64,000 bases of DNA from Neospora caninum Liverpool (lineage: Eukaryota; Apicomplexa; Conoidasida; Eucoccidiorida; Sarcocystidae). The stretch covers positions 2,635,920-2,699,919 of the forward strand of contig NC_018395.1 in assembly GCF_000208865.1 (NCBI RefSeq), in the 5' to 3' direction. This document shows, piece after piece, positions 21,901 to 33,200 of this stretch (position 1 is its first letter; every line of letters begins with the position of its first letter). The position numbers and the translations under genes are program-made. The notes below the pieces were generated by a model, which saw only the letters and a program-made list of their open reading frames with translations, did no database searches and was not told the origin of the DNA.

Positions 21901-24900
21901 GCGACAGGCGCGCATGCACAGGGGGATGTGTGGGGTTCTTTAGGAGACACCTTTCCAGGAGGGCGAGGCGGAACGGGCGTCGGCGGTTTCGTCGACGGGC
22001 TGTTTCATCGCTTCTTTTCTTTCGGCGCCGATCGGGAGAAAGAGCTGCCGAACGGCCAGCTGGATGCCGACAAGGAGGAGGCACCGACGAAAGAGAAGAC
22101 AGACTGGACGAAAGCCTCAGCAGAGCCGTATCTCAAGCAGGTAGGCAGGACGGGCACGCGACCTAGACGAGGGGAGGCGAACAAACAGCTGGGCAAGTCG
22201 TGGTGATCAACGACCAACGAGGGGGGGTTTCGGGTAGGCATTCTGCGGAAACGACATGAGAGCACAGGACGAACGCACACAGTCTTTCACAGACGCCAGT
22301 TGTCGAAAAGTGCAGAGCCTCAAAAATGCGTCGGTTGTGAACTCGGGGAAAGGTTCGCCTCTCTGCATGCCCTCGTTTTCTCTTCAGGTCATTTCCGGCG
22401 GAGAGGGAGCGTCGCCCCACCTCGCTCGGTACCTCGCCTACCGTCTGGGTGTCGAAGGATTCACCAATAGCACCTTAGCCGGTAAGAATCCGTTAAAAGC
22501 ACGCGCATGCATATCTCTACGTATACGATTAACTCCCGCTCTGTCTCTCTGTCTGGCGCATGCTGTTAACGTTCCTTCCTTTTGGTGGGCTGTTTTCTGT
22601 TTTTGGCCGTCGGTGGCGTCGTCTCGTCACCTTCTCTTTGCTCAGCTCGTCGTTTCGGCAGCGGTAACAAGAGATCTCTCGTTTTCTGGTGGGACCCGAG
22701 AATCCGGGGAAAACAGAGCTTTTGCCAATCGAGACACCGTGTAAACGCGTACTTTCTTCGTAGGTCTTCATGTGTCCCATCCGCGCTGTGGGCTTTCCTG
22801 CTTTCTTCTCTGCAGCCGAGAGTTTGCAGCGAGCGGCGGATCTCGGCGACAGCAACGCGCAGATGCTGTACGCGAACGCCCATATGAGTGGAGTGAGGCC
22901 TTCGTCGATTTCTGCTCATCCTTCGTCCTTCTTCCCGAACGGAACGGACGTGTCTGTCGCTCTCCGTTACTACACGAAGGCAGCTGAGCAAGGACGGTTC
23001 GAAGCGATTTTCAATGTCGCTGTTCTCACCCTGCACGGAGCCGGAGAAGGAACGCTCGCGTCCACTGGCCTCTCGTCTCCAACCACCTTAGATCCCGGTC
23101 CTTCGTCTTCCTCCTCCTCTTCTTCTTTCTCTTCGTCTTCTTCCTCCTCTTCTTTCTCTTCGTCGTCTCCCCCTTCTCCCTCTCCGTCTTTGTCGTTTCC
23201 GGACAAGCTTCGATTGCGTCGCCCTTTCCGTGAGAGGTGCGTGGAGGCCTTTGGTCTCTTCCAGAAGGTCGCCTTTAGCCACCCGACAGTTGGTGCACTG
23301 CATGCGCTGTCTTCTTACGCCTTCTCCAAGGGCGACGAGACGGGGGCGTTGCTGGTCAGTGTGCTCTTATCCGAGATTGGGCACGCCGCGGGCCATGTAA
23401 ACGCGGCTGCTCTGTGGCCTCGCTTGACGCGCAAACGCGCCGAGTTGGTGGAGCGACTGTACGCCGCGTTCAAAGCAAAAAGAGGCGACGAGGAGACAGG
23501 CGTGCTGGATGGGCAGGGGAGAAGAAACGGGAGGCGAGAAGACGAAACTGCGGAAGAACGGAGCGCTGGACGCTCCGCCGCAGAGAACTGCGCGAACGTC
23601 TCCGCCTTTGCAGTATATGGAAGCTTCTTCCTCCCGCAGCAGACGTACCTTGCCACTCCGGAAGCAGCCGTCTACCACGTCTCCGACTCACCGGTTTCCG
23701 TTTCGCGTCCACCTTCCCTCCCACATTCTTCGGAGCCGAGGCCAGATGGGCCGTCCGGGCCAGAAGACGGCGGGGGATTTTCCCTGCAGACGTGCGACTT
23801 GTCGGTTGCCTCAAACGCCTTGCGCGTGCACCTTCACCACCTCCGAGTCTCGGAATTCGTCAGATGCTGGGCACGACCTCCAGGCGAGGAATGGCGGAAC
23901 CAGCTATTCGAGCGTTTCCCCTTTCTGCGGCGAGTTGTGCCGAGAGGCGCGACCGGGAAAGAAGGCGAGGGAGCCTGGGACCGCTTCAGTGGCGCAGAGA
24001 CCGAAGGCGATGTGTGCGCGTTCTACTTCCTACGGAGAGCAGCCGTGGCGGTACGTTCCGGGTCTCGAGAACGAGAGAAGGCAGGGAGTACATAGCCCTC
24101 TCGCGAAACGGCAGGCGGCCAGCTAGCTTCTGACTCTCCGAATCGGTCCTCTTCCGATTTCTGCGAAACGCTCTGTTGAAAAAAGGAAACAAAGCAAAGA
24201 GAAAAGGGTAACAAGGATCGACGGCGGCCAAGGAACCGATTCCGTGCGGCTTTTGCTGGTTAGGTTCTAGACGCATCCTGGGGGGGAGACCCGAGGCGCA
24301 CGGGGTGACAAGGGGGGGGGGGGGGAGAGGTCGGAGACGAGCAAAAAGGAGATGGCCAGGCGCTGTCGTCAAAAGCGCAGAGAGAGGATGCGTGTCTCCC
24401 TTGTGCTGTGGGTGAAGCCAAGTTCTTCGACGATCCCGTTCGTTTCCGAGCTTTGTCTTGTTGGTGCAGGGCGATGTGACGAGCATGTTGGAGGTTTCCC
24501 GGGCATACCTGGACCAGGCTGCGTTCTTCGAGGAGACTCAGGAACAAGTGCAAGCGGCCTTCGCCAGTCGTGGAGCAGCCTTCCGGAGTTTATCTGTCGA
24601 GGAGCGCATCGAAGAGATGGCCCGACGAACTGTCGAGGGGGCAAACAACTCGCAGCTGGCCTCTTCGCATGAGGGCAGACAGGCTGCGTCGCCCCACGGG
24701 GAAGGGCCGTCCGCCCAGGCGCAGAAAGGGGAGAAAGGCGACCGCGAAAGCGCGGTCCCCTCGTGGGTCAAACGACTCTTTCTCGATGCCATCGACGCCC
24801 GACGAAGAGCGTCTTTCGTGTGGCGGAGTGCGGCGGGGAAGCAGAAGGACGGCCGCGGGCTCCTCGAGCTCGGCGAGGCGTTCGAGCACGGCCAGGGTGT

Positions 24901-26733
24901 GAGGAGAGACCGCAGGGAGGCGTACAAGGTGAGAAAGGGGCGCATGCTCATATCGCGAAAAACAGCGAGGGCAGTCCGGAAGCAGAACGCGAAGGACAAG
25001 AAACGTATAAAAGCGAGAGACTGTGCGGCTCGAGCGATTCATGTTATCGCGACTAAACGACACCTTGTCGCGAAAGACAAAACATAATCACACCGTTTTT
25101 CGGGGTTGCTGGCCGTTGAGAGGTTTGCATAGGTTGCGTGGTCCGCCATCCGCTTTTTCGGAGAAAGGCCCCGTTCTTTCGTGTGGCCCGGTTGCCATGT
25201 TCTCGGGACCGTGTCGCTCAGGAAGGCAACTGGGGTGTCGGCTTTTGGTATTCTTGTTTTCGGCTGTGCCAATCGTGGTCGTTTGTTTTTGTCTTTAGAT
25301 TTCTGAGTTTTGTTAGCCGCAGCCTTATTCGGCGGTTGAGGCTTCCGTAGCTTCGTCGCCTCGTTGTGTGGACAGTTTTCTCGCATTTTTCGCGCTTTCT
25401 GTGCACTTGCCGCCAGATCTATTTTACCATGGCGACCGACCCGCAGCACACCCCCGCCAGCAGGTTCCTAGGATTCCTAGCGTTGGGACAAGCCACGCTG
25501 AGGTGGATGGGGCGTCGAATCGGAGAACTCGGTGTCCCCTTTCACTGGGGCCTCCGACCGCCTGTCTCCGGCACTGTCTCCTTTGTGGCCCGGAGCGCAG
25601 CCCCACGCACGGCGAGCCGCGGCGCAGAGGCCAGCGAGGGAGACGCGGAGGATTTCCAGGAGATGCCGCGAGAGGACGACGACCCGTCCCCTTTCACGTG
25701 CATACAGGAGTGGAGAGCTTCAGTAAGCAGGGGACCACCATGGGGCTCTTGCATGAATCGTTTCGCGATTCTGGGACACACAACAGGCACACTTCTCGTC
25801 GGACTAGAAAAAACAGAATGCATCAGTGCCGTGCGGCCCTCTACACGGAATAGAGAGTTTCTTTGCGACTTCCTGAATGTGTGCATGCGTCTGTACTAAA
25901 CCTGTGCTGTCCAGGACGCGACCTCTGTGGGAAACCACAAACCGCATGCAGTTTTCGCCCAGATAAACAGAACTTGGGAGGAAGAACTGTGTTTGCCCTT
26001 GGCAGTTTGGAAGGCTCGCGTGAACTTTCGGTTTGTGTGGCTTTCTTTTTCGCAGGAACAACGTGCGAAGGAGTGGCAGAATTACGTTTGGAACCGACTG
26101 CTGCTTGTGTTCTTCCTCTTGCTTGTGGCCGCTCTCTTGGGCATTGTAACTGCCATGCATGCTCGCGGACTGACGGCGTCTCGGGCGCCGTTGCGCGCGG
26201 CAGAGCACGAGGCAGAAAACCTTCCGTTCTTCCACATGGAGTCCATGGAGTCCGCTCGAGCGGCGAGGCCTTCGCCCATGGGAACCGTCGAGGCTGCAAG
26301 CTCTGCAGGCGCTGACTCAACTTTGTCCGATAGGCGAGAGGATGGCCGCGGAGGGGAGCGGCAACCTTCTGCGGCTTTTTTGTCGCAGCAGAAGGGCAGC
26401 GGCAGCCGAGGAAGGTCGCCCAGCCCGGCCACGTCGGCGGTATCCTTCACCGATTGCCGCATGCAGTCCAGTGAAGAAGAAGCTGCTGGGCCGAGAAACG
26501 AAGACGTCGGGGACAAGGCAGAGAGCGTGGGTATTGTGTGGCATAGAGACAGCGATGGCGCAGCAAGCTGGGATGCAGGGGTGGGTGAAGGCGCTGAAGA
26601 CAGAGATGCCTCTGAACTGGTTTGCGGTGACAGGGTAGGAGGTACGCAGGCAGGCGACGACGACGGACCGTCTTGTCTTCGGCGAAGGATTGTTGGGCGG
26701 GACAAGGAAAGCAGCATGCAGTCTTCTGCGTAG
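15934..26733 (+). CDS. SEL1L: SEL1L/Hrd3-like ER-associated degradation protein with Sel1 repeats
   Basis: Hrd3/SEL1L scaffolds the membrane ubiquitin ligase Hrd1 and receives misfolded luminal proteins. Twelve exons: 15934-17123, 17460-18793, 19139-19385, 19995-20105, 20357-20460, 20745-21086, 21467-22140, 22388-22481, 22816-24050, 24470-24928, 25417-25722 and 26056-26733. All phases close to 2,257 aa, far longer than the usual 800. Sel1-type repeats include YEMAAQLGDSLGKLAAAYYL, AAELWRSAAAMGDANAAMAL, AADLGDSNAQMLYANAHMSG and YYTKAAEQGRFEAIFNVAVL; a degenerate one is LLELGEAFEHGQGVRRD. A single membrane segment near the C-terminus (LLLVFFLLLVAALLGIVTAM, about residues 2045-2064) fits the family topology, but the tail after it is about 190 aa. 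A second hydrophobic stretch, VASLCLLLLLLSKLASFLF, lies at about residue 187, so the true start may be a later Met. Large low-complexity inserts separate the repeats, including an acidic block and a serine tract. Confidence 0.85.
23101..23190 (+). repeat. Serine-tract trinucleotide repeat inside the SEL1-like gene
   Basis: A run of TCN and TTC codons encodes an almost pure serine stretch broken by phenylalanine and followed by S/P residues. It lies in exon 9 between two Sel1-like repeats. It is probably a disordered linker and is prone to length variation. Confidence 0.85.
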
Positions 26734-29700
26734 CCAAGAAGACGGCATTGTAGACCGTTAGTGCGGCCACGAGGGGTGTTTTGGATGATTTTCCGGGACC
26801 GTGATGAGACCTCAAATTCGGGTATGCGCGCGTGTGTGTCGCGTGGGGACGGCGGGCGATGCGTAGGCACTGTTCACCTTTGAACTGCGTAGACTCGCGA
26901 GCTCGTCATCTCTGCGAGGACCAAAACCTTGCGGTTTGCTAGGAGGTGGGAGTGGCACCGAAAAATTATTTGATCAAGTCACACGTACCTGGAATTTCAA
27001 GACGTCTGCTTTTCGTAGGCTCGATGGCCTCGCACTAGGAGATAGGCTGACAAAAAGATGCGTTGAATTAGACTTGCCGGCGCAGCACGGCGATTTCGCA
27101 AACTCGTGTGGCGGCAAGCGTATCCGTCGCGGTGTATATACACCAGGCGTAGTTGCAGGTTTTGCCCGTGGCGATGTGGAGCGTAGTTGCGAAGGAGGTG
27201 CTTCGTGTAAAAGTGTGTTGAGCGGGGGAACGCGTGTCGATTCGGTCGCTTCGCGCCTCTAGTCCCTTGTGTCGTATTGATGGCGCGAGAAGAGGAAGCG
27301 ACAGACACAGTGTTTAGAGGAGGCTCGGAAGTGTTCCCCAGATCCGTTCTTTCGGGAGGCGAATCCGTTGTAAAATATTGGGACCGTGGAGCAACAGCAC
27401 GAAGCGTGCATGAGGTGATCGGTGTGAAGTTGTGCATATGTCCAGTGGCGAGCACGCGACGGCAGGACGGTTTTGCTGTGTGAAGCTTTCCGTCTACGTT
27501 CGTGCAATTTGCCCGAGGATCGGTTCCCAAGGGAAACGGTTTGTAGGAGTGCCGTGTGCGGGGTGAAAAGTAAAGCTATAATGACGGCTTTAGTAGGAGA
27601 CGCTGCGCGCACCGGTCACTGGCACAAGAACAGGTAAGACGGCGCATGCAACCGATTTTCATGGTGCTTGTATGCAATCCGCTACGAAGGTGGGGAGGAA
27701 ACAATGGAGCGGCGCGCGAAACACGTGCAGCCTTCTGTTCGGGAAACGAATTGACAGGAACCAACGACTATCGCAGTCTTACGCTTTACGATTCGACTAC
27801 CGCCTGTGCGGTATTCTGTAGCACTTTCTTTCCTGATTTAAGTTTCACACTGGCCAGTCGCTGCTCGGGAAGTGCTCCCTTGAAAGCATCTCTTTGCTTC
27901 ACTTCGGTTTTCCTCAGCAGAGATGAAACTGCTGACTTGACGTGGGTTCATCCAAAGGCTGGTTTGTCACATGCTGTCAATCCTGTACGTGGTCGGGTTG
28001 TCGACACCGGAGGCGTTTCAAAACAAAATCAACAAATCACTTTACTCAAGTATATTTTTACGTGAGGCAGGCCTTCTACCGTACAACTCCTTTCTTGTCA
28101 CTGCAGCTGTAGCTGTTTTGCCATCCTTGGCCACTCTCCAGAGCGGTTCCGCTTGCTTTGATGCTGATCAGAGGCAGAGGAATCCCCGATATTTAAAGAT
28201 TCACATGAAGGGAGAGTGGGCCAGCAACAGCGACTTGTGTTCCGTAGTACATTTCTAGGTTCGTTCTAGCGCATGGCCCGTAGCGAAGTCCTGGGGTGAA
28301 AATTGAGACGACACTGGGAGAAGTCTTGAACAAATTAGCTGCGGCACCTTAAAACGAATGTTCCATTCGGGTGGTGTGTCGTCGCTACTATGGCGAACAG
28401 CCCAAGCTCTTGTGGCTGGGGACGGCGTGGGAGATCTCTGGTGCGGTGGCAGCGTATTACATTCACCTGCGTGAACAGATGAGAAGCTTGCCGCTCTATC
28501 AGACTGTGGTATTAAGAGAAGACGCTTCCTACCCCTACAAACCACGGCCCGAAAGATGGAAGCGTAGAAGCCATCCCGTTGCTCCAGAGCAAGAGTTCTG
28601 TGCAGCTTCACATCCGAGTTCGAAGTTGCCATAGAGGTGACAGCGAATTCAATCGCCGCACGCACTGGGCTGGTCTGTCCCATGAGATGGACGACTTCAG
28701 CGGCGTTCCGCTTGAAGCGCACCCCTGCTTGGCGTTGGAACGGTAAACTGGGGGAAAGTGTGAGTGGTCCAGCGTCTGTGATGACGGTTCCCTGAGGTAC
28801 AGGAGAGCCATTCATACCTAGACATCGTTATACAGTCGACAATATATATTTTAGAGCTAGCTTCCCTATTAACCGCCCCTTTTGCAAAATCTACAGCGAA
28901 AAACATTCTCTCGGGATCCGGGACATGTATTCTCGTTGTCGAACCACCAAAAGAAAGAAATCGTTGCGTCTTGCTTTCGTCGCGCAGGCTGGTTCCTCTT
29001 GAGCTACTGATCGCACGGTGATGCAGACTGTGTCGTGTGTGAAACGGGGTTAAGCTCAGGCCTCCTTTTACACGAAGTCCCCTCTTCCGCAGAATAGAGT
29101 GAGATCGTCTTTCAGAACTACAGCTGGAAAATGCTCGGTTTTATGGTTCGGACCACGACCGGCAAGAATCGAGGCACGAGAGACACGAGAAGCACGGGAG
29201 ACACGAGAGGCACGAGAGGCACGAGAGGCATTGCATATTACTCAAATGGAAACGCGGTATGCGGCTTCCACCGCTGGCATCCACACCCCGGCGGAGCGCC
29301 TGAATCGACGCTCCCTTCAGTATCGCCAGTTTGCGGCTTAATTTGTTTTGGGAAACTCCATTTTGGTCAGCGAGAGCTATCGATTTCTTTGTTGTCTCGA
29401 CAAACGAAGCCAGAGACAGCGGCATAAAAACGTGCGAGACAAGGCAAGACAGCCACACGCTTCTACCACCCCCCACCCTCCCACTAGATTCCCAAGGCGC
29501 CTTTTCATGCAGCGATCTCCGAGTGAAGCGAGGCTGCACACCTGGGAAAGTCCCCATATATCGCAAATGCGACAACTCTGTTCTTCTCTTGGAGCATCGC
29601 TGGCGATTCTGCTCAAAAATGCGGCTTCAACACACCGCTTCTTGAGTTGCACACAGACTCGACCGGAAACCTCGGTGACCGTTCGCCCTGTGCGCCGACG

Positions 29701-30296
29701 TTATCATCGAAGAAAGTAACGCTTTGCCCAGGATGCATTTGCCATCTTTGCGATCGTGTCCAGCCTTACATCTTTTTTAGGCGTATGAAAATTGGTTTTC
29801 GCTGTTGTAACATTCGTGCCGCTCTGTCCGGGGTTTCGCCGGCGCATGCAATCGACCTGGCGCGTGTGTCGCCGCCAACACAGCTGAGTTCCCCTCCTTG
29901 CGAGTTCCTTCGTCTTTTGTTCGCAAAACGCAGCACGGGTGTGCCGTATACTTTGTGTTTGACAGGTGTCTGCCTCCAGTTTTCGGCTTTCCAGTGGGTC
30001 CGAGCAGAAACTCCAGAGAAAGCAGCCCTTCGCGACGCCACCCCCGCATTGCCATTCCGTGTCCCGACTGTTCCCGCGCGGTTGCACCAGATCCACCAGG
30101 CTCTCTGTTTCCTTCTGAAAAACGCGTCCTTTCGTCTCCACCGTTTCTCTCGTTGTCTGCTGCGTTCAATTCCTCGAAGCAGCCCCGTCCCTGCACTCCC
30201 TTCTCAGCTCACCTGACTCCCGTAGTGTCTCTGAGCCCGCTGGACACCCTGCGTGCCACCTGCCGGTCTCTTCCCGCGCGCGCCGCTGTCGCTCAG
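26734..30296. other. 3.5 kb intergenic region without a convincing gene
   Basis: This lies between two plus-strand genes and should hold the 3' end of the SEL1-like gene and the promoter and leader of the polymerase subunit. The longest frame is 186 codons on the minus strand (28255-28815), starting with an ATG; it has no signal peptide, domain or splice-consistent partner that I recognise. A noncoding transcript is possible but nothing in the sequence shows one. Confidence 0.45.
29172..29230. repeat. 9-base tandem repeat (AGGCACGAG type), about 6.5 copies
   Basis: Units of nine bases alternate between AGGCACGAG and AGACACGAG. Read on the plus strand in one frame they encode E-A-R and E-T-R triplets, but they lie in the leader region about 1.1 kb before the polymerase subunit ATG and are probably not translated. 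Confidence 0.85.
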
Positions 30297-33200
30297 ATGC
30301 CCCCGTCCCGCTGTCCGCACCCGATGGAGTCAAGCGGCGTCCTGGGGCCGCCTGCGGCAGGCGCAGGAGAAGCGCATGCCTCAGATGTCTCGCTTCTTGC
30401 ACGGCTGGAAGCAGAAACCTCGCTGACCCCTGAAGACCTCGAAGAGCTACGCAGAGGCTGGCGCCGCTTTCAGGCCAACGGCGAGGCCTCTCAAGAGGCG
30501 GAAAGTCTACGGAAGCGTGGACGGCAGGGAGTTGCCGAGGCTTCGATGGACGGAGAAGAGCCGTGCGATGGGCGCGACTCAGACTCCACTTCAAAGAGAA
30601 CTCTGAAAGCCATGCCTGGCGGGTTCTTCCGCGCTGCGGCCGACTACGAAGACCGAGGCTCTGAACGCTTTGTTGTTCGCCCCAGAAAATATCAACAACA
30701 ATACAGTGCTGTCTACTACTCCCGACTCGCCGCTCTCTCCGACACACTCTTCAAGCAAGCAGAGTCCCGATGGCCGGGCGTGTGCATTCACCCGTGCATT
30801 CGCGACGTCCAAACAGGGGTAAGAAAACGCTGTGGGCGGTCCACGCCACAGGACGGGGACCCACGAGGCCCGAGGAGGTCTGCGTGGATGGTTGCGCGCA
30901 CATCGCTGGCCGTTTCGACGCTCATCGTGGATTTGGGGGGGGGGGGGCGAAAACCAAGCTGAAGAGCCCGTGTCTGTGGAAGGGGCAGCGGCCAGCGTTT
31001 TCGATTCGAAAAACCCGGCTGTCTCTGTGTCGACGCTCCACCTCTGTGTTCGTCTGCACCGGTCGAGGGGTCAGGCGTTTCGGTCGTGTGCAAACAGAAG
31101 GCGTCCTCGCCTCGAACGGCGTCTGCATGCATTCCTTCCTTCGCTCCAACGTTTTTCTCGCTCCTCTCACGCTGCCGCACCGCGCGCACCGGCGAGCTCG
31201 CGCTCAGTGGGATTCCCTTGTTTCGCCTTTCTCAGAGGCGTCGTGTCGGGAACAGAGAGGCTGCGGCTGTCCCCTCCCCAAGTGCCGCGCGCGCATGCGT
31301 GGTGCTGTGTCTCTGTCTTCAGCAACAGTGCGTTATCGTCGGGACGTTGTTCAAGGACATGGTTCTCAAGCCTTCTGCTCTGAAGGAGTATCTCGACGAC
31401 ATTCAGGTTCAGGTACGCGTTGCTGCGCACGCTCTGGCCTGCGCTGTCTCTAGCGCGCCGACTCGTGCTCCTCGCGCCGTCTGATGTCATGACAAAAAAG
31501 GCCTCTTCTCTCGGACACCCACGGTTCCTTCGTTCCGCTGGGTGCTTGACCCACGGCGTTCGGTTCCGCTTTCCCTCGCAAAGGCCCGGCGCCCTCTTTC
31601 CGTCGCTCTCGTCTTTTGTCGTCCGTCGTGCTGAAACACGCAGAGTGCTCTTCCGGACTGTGGCTCGAAAAGACGCAGTTGCGCACTCTTTTGTACAGCA
31701 ACCGCCGTTCGAGGCCGCAGGGATGTTGCCCTAGAAGGTTGCAGCCGCGAATCCTCGCCAGTGCCGGTTTCGCCGCCAGTGCGCGCTTGCGCCCTCCACC
31801 ACAGCTTTTGACCTCTTTCCTCCACTCCTCCCGCACAGAAGTCTGAGACGCGTTTGGATTTCCAACTCCCCACTCAAACCCATTTTCACGTGAGAGACTC
31901 CTGGGGATGTCTACGTCTCCCCCGAAAGCTGCTTCTGTGGGCTGTCGCTGCAGCCTGGAAGCCTGTCGCGTTTTCCCCTCACAGCTGTTCGCGACTTCGC
32001 TGCGCTTTTGGTGCTCAACAGGTTACGCCGAACAGCTTTCTGTCTGACTCAGATTCGCTGTTTCTCGAGGATCAGACTGCCCGCGTGCGTCTCGTCGTCG
32101 ACGCCGCTCCCCCTGCTTCGTCTGACGCGGACGAAGAGACGGCCGAGGAGACACACGCAGAGGGTGACGCTCGAGAAGAGACGGAAGGCCATCAGCTTCG
32201 CGTCAATGGAGTGGTCACAGGACTGGTGAGCTCTACGTTTCCTTGTCAATCAGCCTCCCTGTCGATCGCTCTAAAGGTGGCGGGTCGCTATCCTACCATC
32301 CTCGACGCCTCTTCCCGCCGTTGTTTGACTTCAAACGTGTCTGTCTGCACACATCGAGGCGCGTCCCCGTTTCGCGCGTCCTCACGTTACGTGAAACTCT
32401 CTGTCTTGTCCCTTTCCTTTCGCTTTCGTTTCGTTCGATTTGCCACATGTTTTGCATATCCAGTCGGGTCGAGGTCTGGTTGCCTTCCCCTCGAGTCCAG
32501 CAGACTGCCGCGAATCCCGTGCGAGAGAAAAGGTCGGCGATCCCGATTCGCCGCCACATCGTTCGCAGAACAGATGTTTTTTCCTTTTCGGTCCCCGACC
32601 GGGCGGGGGCCGGGTCAGGGCCGAGTGTAGCTGTCTCTTGGCCCTCTTTCCTTTGCTGTGGGGGTCAAACACCCTCGCGCCTCTCTCGTTTCGCCGCATG
32701 CTGTGTTAGAAGGAACCGATTCTGTGCTGCCGAAAATGTTTTCGCATGACACGACATCGGCCCTTAACGCGCACAGCTCTGCGTCGCCGTGCTCGGCCCA
32801 CATAGCCTGCGCTGTGGAGTGGATTTTCCTTGTCTCCTGTCTCTCTGCTCCTCTTCAGATCGTCGCCGTCCGGGGCGTTGCGACCGACAACGGCCGATTT
32901 CTCGTTCAGGACTTCTGTCTGGGAGGCGCCCCGCCAGTCCCTCCTCTGCCTCGTCGCGTCCCCCCGGCGGAGACACCGGCTCGCCTCGCGCTTCCAGACG
33001 GCGCTCTTGGAGATGTTGACCTCGATTCGAAATTCGTTGCCTTCGTCTCGGGTACGTCTGTCCTTGCCAGCCTTCTCCCCCTTCGACGGCTAGAATGTCT
33101 TCGCCATTGTCGCTCTCCCGAATGTGCTTCGCGCCGCCGCCGCGCATGCAGTTTGCCTGCTGGGTTTTACAAAGCCCGTCCGACCTCTGCATGTGCGTGA

